NCBI GenBank assembly: GCA_035048485.1 | Contig: CM068587.1 | Span: 24,963,034 to 25,027,033 of the forward strand | Length of the DNA: 64,000 bases | Source: Pteria penguin | Taxonomy: Eukaryota > Mollusca > Bivalvia > Pterioida > Pteriidae | Direction: 5' to 3' | Shown: one piece after another, positions 26,901 through 38,900 of the stretch | Position numbering within the stretch: the first letter of the stretch is position 1 | Layout: every line of letters starts with the position of its first letter | Made by a program: the position numbers and the translations under genes | Notes under the pieces: model-generated | Database searches by the model: none | Told to the model about the DNA's origin: nothing | The model's input: only the letters and a program-made list of their open reading frames with translations

Positions 26901-29900
26901 ATGAGTCTCGAGTTGTGCTAATTCATAAGTGAGGTCATATTTAATAAACCTCTACTTTCAATGTCTTAAATGCAAAAATAATACTGAAATAAGGTCAGGT
27001 TTGACACCATTTTGCCAGAGTTATTACCTTTTAGGAAAATCAGCATTCTGAAAAGTTTCCCATTTATTCTCCAGATATTGAAGTGAAGCATGGTGTGTAC
27101 AAAAGTAATAAGTCCTACATGTGAGATTCATCCTTTGTCACATTTGTCCCCATTTACAAAAGTGACTACCCTTAAATATGATAATATTTGTGTAAATTTT
27201 CATTTCGCAAATTTTTACTATTCCTATTTAGTAGGTGCTATTTTTGCCCTTTGTTGCCATCCTGAAAGTAAATGTATTTTGCAGTGTAGGCATAGACCCT
27301 TTCGACATTACTGTGGGACTAACAGTTTGATTGGCAAATGATAACTGTTCCCTAATTATGACATCAGAGACAATCAATTATTATACGCCTATCGAAAGAC
27401 GGGACGTATTATGGTATGGCGATGTCCGTCTGTTCGAGCTCATATCTCCTATACCTTTCATCAGAATTTGATCATACTTCACCAAAATATTATTTAGGTT
27501 AAGGGCTTTAGGACAAAGGTCATTCAAGGTCATTTCCAAATATTCAAGGTCACTTATTAACTATGACTTAAAGTGACATGAAGTACTTATATCTCCTATG
27601 CCATTCATCAGAACTTTGTAATACTGTGCCAAAATGTTTATTAGGTGAAGGACTTTTGGAGAAACGTCGCTCAAGATCATGATTTAAAGTAACATGCAGT
27701 ACTTATATCTCCTATATCTTTCATCAGAATTTGATCATACTTCACCAAAATATTATTTAGGTTAAGGGCTTTTGGACAAAGGTCACTCAAGGTCATTTCT
27801 GAAAGGTCAAGGTTACTTATTAACCATAGCTTAAAATACAAGGCAGTACGCATATCTGCTACACCTTTTATCAGAATTTGATCATACTTCACCAAAATAT
27901 TATTTAGGTTAAGGGCTTTTGGACAAAGGTCATTCAAGGTCATTTCTGAAAGGTTAAGATTACTTATCAACTATAACTTAAAATACAATGCAGTACGCAT
28001 ATCTGCTACACCTTTTATCAGAATTTGATCATACTTCACCAAAATGTTGTTTAGGTTAAGGACATTTGGACAACGGTTACTCAAAGTCATTTCTGAAAGT
28101 CAAGATCACTTATTAACTATGACTTAAAATACCATGAAGTACTTATATTTCCTACACCTTTCATCAGAATTTGATCATACTTCACCATAATGTAATTGAA
28201 TAAGAGTTTTTAGACAAAGGTCACTCATGTTCATTTCTGAAAGGTCAAGTTCACGATAAAAAGTTTTTTTTTGCAACTAATCAAGGTCAAGCTTACTCAT
28301 TTTAGTTTAAGATACTGTGATCACTTGTTGTTCTACAGTTGACTCAATTGGATATGGCGCTTGCCTCCTCATCGGGAGGTCGAGGTTCAAGTCCAGCTCT
28401 GGTCATACCGGTGTTCTGTCTTTCGAATGAGACAGTGAAAACCGAGGCCCTCTGTCCTGGTATGCATGGCATGTTAAAGATCCCTCACTGCTACGGGTGG
28501 GTCCGTTGCAAAGGTCAAAATTTGTATGCCCTGCATCAGACAGGTGCCATCACCATATACATGAAATATTTGTGCTGTGACGTTAAACAAAAATGAATCA
28601 ATCAATCATTGAGATTTGAAATCCTCATTAATATAATGATTTTCTATATACTGAGTCATTCATTTCCTTCATTATTGCTGTGCTTCTTGGAGCATCCATC
28701 ACTTTTACTGATTTTTTGTATATGAATTGAGTCGTCAATTTCCTGCATCATAACTGCCATTCGGGGAGCATACATCAGTTTTACTGATACTCTTGTTGTG
28801 TCAGACAGATGCGATCACTATGAAATATTCTTGATGTGACATACAATAAGAATCAGTCAATCAGAAAAATATTCACCACATGACTTATATGACATTAATC
28901 GAGTGCAAATTTGAACAAGAGCTATTCATTTTTGTTCAGTAACATCTGTGTTTCAAGAATTTTGTATGTTAGTATTACACATTGTCAATCGCATAAAGAA
29001 ATGAATATGTTTGAATTATTTTAGCAGAATTATCAAAGTATTTCACAATGGTGACAAAATTAGGGTACGAAGAAAGACCAGACTATGGGAAACTCAGAAA
29101 TCTCTTTAAAGATGGTCTGAAAAAATTATCATGGAAGGATGAATGGAAATTAGACCTCTCGATATCAGAAGCAGGTGCAAAGGTAACTTTGAGGATACAA
29201 ATTGTAGTGCTTCTTTGAATTTACTTGAATATATTCTACACATAAAGAAGTTTTTGTAATATTAGTTTTAGTATTTATATGCCCCTCATAGATGGGACGT
29301 ATTCTGTTATGACGTATTATGTTATGGCATTGTCCGCCCATCCGTCTGTCCATCCGAGGTCATGTTTTCCGCAGTCTTTCAAGGTATCGGATTAAAACTT
29401 TGCATATAACTTTATAGAAATGAGGGTAACTACTATTTCCCATTTTGGTGTAATTATTTTGGTTTTGCCAGAATTATGGCCCTTGAACTTAGGATTTTTT
29501 TTTTCATTAATGGCATAATGGCAGTTTCTGTGGGTTACTGGTCCATTAACAGTTCTTGGAGGATTTTTGAGGTTCTCTTCAAATAACTTTTGCTACAGTA
29601 GACCTAAATACATGAAGTTTGGTACTACAGTGTATGGTTTACCCATTATGTATAGAACAGTGTCAGACTTTTGACAAAAGTCATTCATTAACCAAATATT
29701 TTATGCATTTTTACGACTCTCCTTTTTTGGCCATTTTTACAGACTTCACTGTAATAGTTCCCAAACAATCTAGTCCACTGATATTGTAAGTGGATAAAAA
29801 GACAAGATATTTCATGTCCAAGGTCAGTCTTTTATAAAAATGCTTATAATGAAAATATTGCATTATTCAACCTTAAAAACTGATTTTAGGTTCATTGATC

Positions 29901-32900
29901 AAGAGCACCTTCCCCCCGCATATGGATATTGAAAGTAGGTCAGAATGTGATAATAAATAAGATAGAAGGCATAAATTAAAATTTTTACCAGAAAAATTTT
30001 ATTCTCCTCTAAATATCATTTATTTTGTATGAAAATTTTAGATGATTTCTTGCCCATTATACTCAAACCAGCAAAACGCTCGGGAACTGTTACTGTCCGG
30101 GAACAGTTACAGTACCAGTATAATAACTGCAGTAATCATGAATTGATTTTCATAAAACTTGTGCAGAATACTCTGATAGAATAGAAGAATATGACTTTTG
30201 TTTTGACGATACAGAGTTATGGGTCTTTGATTTTTAATATGCCTGTCATTAGACGGGACATATTATGTTATGGCGCTGTCCGTACGTCCATCCGGGGTCA
30301 TGTTTTCCGGATTTTTTTTTTTTAGGTCTTTTAAGATATTGAGTCGAAATTTGGTATGTAGCTTTATTTCAAGTGGCGTCAGTACCAGTTCGAGTTTTGA
30401 TACGATTGACTTACTTTTGACGGATTTATGGCCCTTGGACTTATAAATTTCAAGATTTTTTTCAGAAATTCATTTAAAATCTATTTTTTGTCAAAACATT
30501 ATGAAATTTATCATGAAACAAGTAAAATGTACCCACTATCTCATATATTACAGGTTTTGAATAACTTTTTCTTCAATTTTGAGAAATTTATAATTTTAGG
30601 GGGGGATGTTGACCATCTGTCCAAGGTCATGTTTTCCAGAATTATTTTGCCGTCTTTCAAGATAATGAATTGAAATTTGGTATATTGGTTTATATCAAGC
30701 GGCATCAGTACCAGTTCGAGTTTTGTCACGATTGATCACTTTTGACAGATTTATGGCCCTTGGACTTATAAATTTCAAGTTTTTGTTTTTGAAAATTCAT
30801 TAAAAATCTAATTTGTAAAAACATTATGAAGTTGATCATGAAACAAGTAAAATGTACCAACTAACACATATTTTACAGGTTTTGATATCTTTTTCTTCAT
30901 TTTTGAGAACTTTTTAATTTTACGGGGGGAGGGGGCTTGGACTAAAAAATTTCAAGATTTTGTTTTTTTGCAGGTCAAGTTCGAAGATGGTTTGATAGGA
31001 CCATTTTTGCAGGACTTATTGCCCTTGGACTTATTTCTATGATAAAATGCTATGAAACGCAAGTAACTTTAGTAAACGTCAGATGTTTTTCATGAAACTC
31101 ATGCCAAATGCGAATTGATCCAGTCCCAATTAAGCAACGGGCATATTATGCCACGCTAGGCGTTGCTCTTTTTTATACTGTGAAACAGATTTAGAAATAT
31201 TTCTGGTTTTTATACGTCCGTCATTAGACAGGATGTATTATGTTATGGCATTGTCCGCCTATTCGTCTGTCCATCTGAGGTCATGTTTTCCAATTTTTTT
31301 CTGCAGTCTTTCAAGATATATCAATGAGGGTCAGTACCAGTTCACATTTGGGTATGATTGCTTTGGTTTTGCCAAAGTTACGACCCTTGAACTTAGAAAT
31401 TTTCAAGGATTTTACAGTTTTCTGGACTTTTTTCTGCAGTCTTTATAGGTATTGAATTAAAACTTGGTATATAACTTTATATTAACGAGGGTCAGTACTA
31501 GATTGCATTTGGGTATTATTGCTTTTGTTCTGCCAGAGTTACGTCCCTTGAACATAGAAGTTTTCAAGGATTTTATAGTTTTCCGGACTTTTAAAAGTTT
31601 TGAATTAAAACTTGGTTTATTACTTTATATCAATAAGGGTCAGTACCAGTTTGCAATTGGGTATGATTGCTTTGGATTTATTAGAGATATGCCCCTTGAA
31701 CTTAGAAATTTTCAAGGATTTTACAGTTTTCTGGATTTCTTTATGCAGTGTTTCAAGGTATTGGATTGAAACTTGGCATATTTATTTATATCAATGAGGG
31801 CCAGTACCAGTTCGCATTTTTGTATAATTGCTTTGAGTTATGCCCCTTGTTATATGAGTTATTTTCCTTTGTTTTGAGGTAATTTAGATATCCGTAGTAC
31901 TCAATTTTGTCTTTCATGCGACGCCATATTTTATGGACTTTTTCCGGCAGTTTTTCTCAAGATATTGGATTTAAAAGTTTATATCCATTCAAATTAATTC
32001 CCTTCAGGCTAAGTGACAGGCGTATTATGCCACGCTAGGCATTGCTCTTGTTATTTTTTCTGTATTCTTACATTTTTCGACATTAAAGAAAGAAAGGGGG
32101 GGATTAAATTACTTTCTTGGCCATAACTTCTTACTGCCTTTATGGATTTCAATAATATTACACAAGTTTGTTGCCCTGAACCAAGGCATGTGTTATCTTG
32201 AGTCCTGAATAATTGGGTGGGGGGTAGCCTCCACACTTCCAAATTTTTCCTGTCAAACTGAACAACAAGTCTATTATGCCATACTAGGCATTGCTCTTGT
32301 TTCTGTTAAGTTGAATCAGGACCTTGTTAAAGTTAAAGACACTTTATGTAAACAATATTATAGGTGCTCCTTTACTCTTCAAAAAAATGATCATTTCAAA
32401 TGTATTTCATACTATTAGAAAGGTGTGAAAAGGAAAACAGTTGAACCAGACACACCAAAAAACGACGAATCCAAGGTAAAAAGGAGGACAACAAAACCAT
32501 CTGTTGTTTTATCACCAGCTAAAGTAGTTTCACCAGAAAAAACTGTGTCCCCTAGTGTACCTGTACGGAAACGGAAAGCATCTGCCAAAAGCAAAGCAGA
32601 CATACTTCATTCACCTCCAGGAAGAAAATCTACTGCAACTCCTAAAACTTTGAAACAGCCTTTGAAATCTCCAAGATCAGAAACACCACGTGTTAAGTCC
32701 ATAAAACAAACCCCGCCTTCAAAGACTGCACAACAACCTGGTAAGTTTGTCTTGGAAAAATGCTTAATGTACATAAAATCCAGTGACCTATATTTTTCAT
32801 TGTCTTAGGATGTTCAATTGCTGTATGTATTTAATGACCGAGGCTCATATATAAACTGTATGTTACTATTACTAAACTAATGCCAAACATATGATGCGAT

Positions 32901-35900
32901 ATTATAGGCTTTTATCTGCATGTAAAGTTCAAATATAAAATCTGAGTACACCACTGTTGGAAATCTCATGTAGTGAAAATTCCAAGAAAATGAAATCCCA
33001 ACTATGATAATGAATTCAGCCAAAAATTAAAAGTTTCTTCAGTACATGTATAATATTTTCAATATAATGCTTGTAATTTTAAACTGGTACAAAGTTTCAG
33101 GTCCCAAAATAAGGAAATTATTATTTTTTGAAGACAAAACTCTTGTAGAGGCAGTAAGTGAAACACCATGGGGAATTTGTGTGATTTTGTGATAGATGTT
33201 ATCAAGGTAATGAATCCTCCTACATAGATTTTTTTTTTCAATTTCAAGCAAAAGTAATCACTAATAAGATTAACCTTATTTCTACTATGCTGTATTTTGT
33301 CTTGATCGAAAGTGACGTATGCAAAAAAAAAAAATCAAACCAAAACAAAAGACAGAGTAAAATGATTTATACAATTTTTAAATGAATTCCAGATATTAAT
33401 TTTGTTTTACATAAGCAATTCAGCATTTTAACTTCGTCTTAATCTATTATTATGGGATCAACAAGAATAATTGGTATTTTGAAGAAATATGAGACTTGTG
33501 TAGAGGTTTGGTTTGAATTTTTTGCCATTTGGGGGTTTGATAGGGTTTGAAAAAATAATTTGAATTCATCTGCTGATTTCACCAGAGTGGGGGATTTATC
33601 TTAAATTCGATACGTTTGACCATTCACTTTTCTGTCACTCTATAAATCTGCTTAAAACTCAATTGCCTTCACATAGTAGCTTGTGATTTTGACCCTTAGT
33701 TTTTTAGGGGGAAAAAGGTGATAAATTATGTGTACATGACAATGTAGATTGAATTACTGACTAATTGACATTCTAATTCATTCTATGTGTACTGAATCTA
33801 ACTACATGTACCTCTGTATGATGCTATCACTATTTTCAAAAGTCAGCGATTTAAAGCCATGAAGTCAACTGCAGGGTGGGCTTATTCATGAATACATCGA
33901 TATATCACATACCTCTGTTTCTCAATATTTAGTTTTTGTTGATGCTGTGAAATACTTTGCTTCAGTTGAGGATAGAATAGAGCATTTTTCTGTATAAGAA
34001 ATGTATTTTATTTACAAACATACAAGGTAGAATACCTGAATATCTTGGATTCCACAATTATTTCATGTATATGGTGATGGCATCTGAATAATGGATTGCA
34101 TAGAAATTTATACCTTTACAATGAACCCTCCTGAGGCATTGAGGATCTTTTACGTGCCATGCTTTCCATGATATGGACCTCAGTGTTTTAGTCCCCTAAT
34201 GATGAAATCGAAGGGGACTATAGGTTTTCACTCTGTCTGTCTGTCCATCCATCTGTCTGTCACGCTGGTTTTCCAGATTTTTCTTGCCAATGCTTACAGA
34301 TATCAAGCTGAAACTTTGTAACAAGTTTTCCATGAGGAGTTACAGATCATCTTCAACTTTTGTCATGGTTGACTTACTTTTTCCAGAGTAACCGCCGTTT
34401 GTTCAAAATCAGTTTTCTGCACTTTCTTTGGCCATGCTTACAGATATAAAGCTAAATTTTGGGATAAATTCGACTCTGGTCACAGATGACCTACTTGTTC
34501 AAGACTTGTTGCCCTTTGTTCAAAATCATTGTGACACTAAATTACATTTGAATGCACTTTGATGCAAAATGCTTTGAATCTCTTTATTTTGTGATGGAAA
34601 AACAAGAAAAAACTTAAAGACTGTCTGACTTAACGGTAGGACATTGACCTCAAAGATCTAGCAAAATTACAAACGTCAAAGCAAAAACAGAAAAAATGTG
34701 AGCAACTGCAGCTAATAGACACATACTAAAACTCTCAGAATGCCTGTTACCCTTTGGCTGCCACTGACATACTTTTCAACTCCTTACGGATTTGTTTGGA
34801 TCGGTGACGGACTTGTATTGCTTTAGCAGTACTCTCAGAATGCTTGTACTGTCTCATCTGATAGACAAAACACCTGTGCCCACAGCAGGAGTTGAACCCA
34901 GGACCTCTAATTCACTGGTTGAGCACCTTAACCACTGCGCCATACCGTCATTTAACCATGAAGTATGAATTCATCTCATTCGACTTTTTATACGCCCGTC
35001 GAAAAACGTGACGTATTATGGTATGGCGATGTCCGTCTGTCTTTCCGTCCGTCCGTTATGGAACGTGATAACTTAAGTAAATGTCAGCTGTTTTTCATGA
35101 AACTCACAGAATGCTTAAATAGGATAGGGAAAACTGTCTTTCGAATTTGAGCAAAATCTGTGTTGTTGTTACGGAGTTATGGAACTTGGATTTTATTTTT
35201 ACTATGATAAGATGCTGTGGAGATGCTATGTAACGTGATAACTTAAGTAAACGTCAGTTGTTTTTCATGAAACTTATACAGAATGCTTAAATAGTGTAGG
35301 GGAAGCCACCTTTCAGTTTTGAGCTAATTCCATTATGTCGTTACAGAGTTATGGGACTTGGATCCCTCTTTTTGGATTTCAATATTTCATAAAAGCATTA
35401 CCAAAAAGACCAAAGTTTGGGGTAAATAAAACCATACGTTCACATTGATCCCGTTCAAAGTAAGCGACGGGCGTGTTAATCCACGCTAGGCGTTGCTCTT
35501 GTTGTCTATTGCTTCAGACTCTTATTACATATTATCATTTCAATACCAATCTAACTTGTCTAACAAGTCAGACGTGTGATGTGAGGGCTGCTCGTTTGCC
35601 TCATGTTGGACTAGAGGTTACATTCAGTCTGTGGGCCTACCCTGTAACTTTCAATAATCAGTAAGTAACTGAAAGATTATATGGGAGGTTGGAGTACTGT
35701 GTACATTCAATGCTGTGTCTACAGGTCACCCAAGGGAATGAAAGTGACCTTTGTATTGAGATGACCTTTATACAAGGGTTTATTTTGCAAAATAACATGA
35801 CAGGAATTGAAACAAACTAGCCAAGTGATTTCTTTATTAGAAATGGCCATTGAGGCAAGTTTCTCTGATTGGGACATGGTGGTTAAATTCTGGGTTTTAC

Positions 35901-38900
35901 ATTCACTTCCAAGTCACAAATTTTAGACGATGTGTTCGGCTCGTGAACGATAGGTCCCAGATTTAACTCCGGACATGGGCTTACCGGTGTCCTGTCTTTA
36001 GGATGAGAAAATAAAAACCAAAGTCTCATATAACGGTAGTCGTTGCATGTAAAAGAAATCCCTCAGTGTTTCTGGAGAATCGGTTGCAACAGAATAAATT
36101 TCCATAGACCCACACCCACATGTGGGTGTATTATGCTACACTGCGGTCGTCTTCCGTCTGTCTGTCCATCCATTCAACTACATGTACATAGTCAGCGCTT
36201 CTCCGTAACTATGACTGTTAAAATGTTTTTGTGTTGGTATATGAAAGGGTCTGATTTGAAGTTGTGTACCTTAGTTTTAATTTGGGGTCTAGCCCCTGAA
36301 GTATGGAAAAATAGATGGGTTAAAACTTTTCATACTTCTTCACCTTAACGTGACAGATGTAGATGATTTGGTAATGGTGTATGAAAGGGTCTAAGTTGAA
36401 GTTTTACACCTTGTGTTTACCCCATTTTTCGCCCCTGGAGTTGGGAAAAATGGGATAAACAAATCTTGTCTATGCTTCTCTTAATGGGTGAAAGGTACAT
36501 AAATTAAGTAGATGATTTGATTGTGTTATACGAAAGGGTCTGACTTGAAGCTGTACATCTGGGTTCTAACCTTTGGTTTGACCCCTTGGGTAGGGAAAAA
36601 TTGGCGGTGTCAAAAAAAAAAACCAAACAAACAAACAAAAAAAACCTTGTCCACGCTTCTGCTTCTTAAGCAATATGGATACAGATGATTCCGTGGTGGT
36701 ATATGGAAGGGTATGACTTGAAGTTGAGTACCTAACAGGGATCTGGCCCCTGATGTAGGGAAAATGGCGAGGGTAAAAAAGGTCTGCATTTCTTCTCAAC
36801 CAAGACAGATGCGGATGATTTCATCATGGTGGCAAATAAAGCATGACTGTTCTTTGTATTGACCACGTGACATATCTATCATGTAAACATGCGGGCACCA
36901 TATACTTGAAACAGTCGTGGAGTGACGTAAAACAATTATCAGTCTACTAAACTAAATCACATAAATATGTCATCCATTTTCAGAAATTTATTCATAAATT
37001 TATTTCAATTTCATTTTATGAAAGGATATAAAAGGTTTTAGTAAAAATAGTACACGTAATATACAAATATGATAGTAAGGGTTGCCTATGCAATCCAATT
37101 TTTACCAAAAGATAAAAATATTTTATATTGACGGATATTTTATGCACACTATTAGTTAAAATAGATAACTGTGCTATGGTAGATCTTGTATTTGTGATGC
37201 ACGACGCATATTCTTACGCTTATTAATATTCATTAAAGTCTTTCGTCATCATTTCATCTTCCATATATGGAGAGGACTCATCGTATGAATGTAGTGAACT
37301 CCTGTGTATTGAACTCCTGTGTAATGAGTGGACTCACCATTTAAAGGTAGTGAACTCCTGTGCAAGGAGTGGACTAATGAATGTAAATGTAGTGGACTCC
37401 TGTGCAAGGAGTGGACTCATTTGAATGTAATGAACTCCTGTGTAAGGAGTGGACTCATCAGATAAATGTAATGAACTCATCTCGAGGAGTGGACTCATCA
37501 CATGAATGTAGTGAACTCATGTCCTAGGTGGACTCATAAGAATGTAGTGAACTCCTATGCTAGGAATGGACTCATATGAATATAGTGAACTCCTGTGCAA
37601 GGAGTGGGCTCATTATATGATCGTGGAAGGAGTGGACTTATCATAGGAGTGTAGTAAATTGTGCCGTTTTGGTAAAACACTTCTACATACAGCTTGACAA
37701 CGATAACAGATTGTAAGACAGATGTGTAGTGTTGGCGTAGGAGTCCACACACGTGCCGTATGTGGTAACGGCTTGTCAGAAGCTGTCTGTCTGGTGGTGG
37801 TGGTGTCGTCCCGATACCTGCAGGGTTGGAATGCAGACCAAGACGATGGCTGGCAGGAAAAAATACTTGTGTTTTTTCGACCCGGCTGGTACTGATTTGC
37901 CGGACTGTATTGGTTTCTGAACCGTGTGTCTTGTTGTTGGTTACTTGAGGAGGTGATTGACTAGAACCTGTATGATGCCATAGAAGTTCCCAATGAATGC
38001 AGTCTAGGGTCTCTTGAGAAAGTCTCTGATGGCAAATCTGGTGACTTGACGTTGGACTCGCTCCAGTTGATTCGTGAGCTTGATGGTCGGCGGATCCCAT
38101 ACCGTAGTTGGCAAATATTAGCCTTACAAGAGTAGTGTAAAGCCTTGGGTTTCACCTGTGTGGGTCAGCTCCTGGGGTTCTTGGGTACTGGGTAGAGAGA
38201 TAGTTAATCTGGTTGCCTTTGATGGACTCATTGTGAATTGAACCCGCCGAGATAGGTCAAGACTGATGTATACACCAAAGTACTTTCCATCAGGGAGTCA
38301 TGGCCATGTAGATCTAGATAGTGCATGACAGTTGACGTTGACCGACTTCTATTTCTTTGTTAAGCGGATGCTGATGGATTGATTTTCTTTCTGCTCTCGT
38401 TAAATGACTGACTATATTGCCAGCCTACTGTCGTCGACGGAGTCTATGTTACATTAAATATACAGTCGGATTAGTCTTGAATATGACAACAGCTTCTGGG
38501 AGGTCATTTATGAAGATTAAGAAGGAACGACTGTTCGGAATATGTAGACTAAAATAGATGATAGCTTAGTTGTCAGTCTCTATATAAGTCGCGAAGAAAT
38601 ATAATCAGAAGCGTATTTGGTTGAAGTTTTTTAAGGAGTCCCCCTCCCCCGAGTGGAGAGGTAAAGTGATTGGAGGCATGTATCTGTGGGGGAAATAGAC
38701 CTATCGGTGGGTATCCCGCTTTAATCCTCAGTCAACACTGATCGAAATCAATGGTTCAGGATATTTTGCCGATTTGGTATATCCATTTCTATTATACATC
38801 CTTTATAAATCCCGTGGAAATCTTCCATAACTCACTCAGTTTTATTAGGCGATTTGAAATTATCATTTATAGCCATTTTGTCACCTGAGCGTTGGAGCTT

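Noticed and set aside
37555..38100. 181-aa minus-strand ORF as a gene
   Set aside because: The coding resemblance (RT motifs) lies in another frame with stops. This frame runs across a minisatellite and has no family match.
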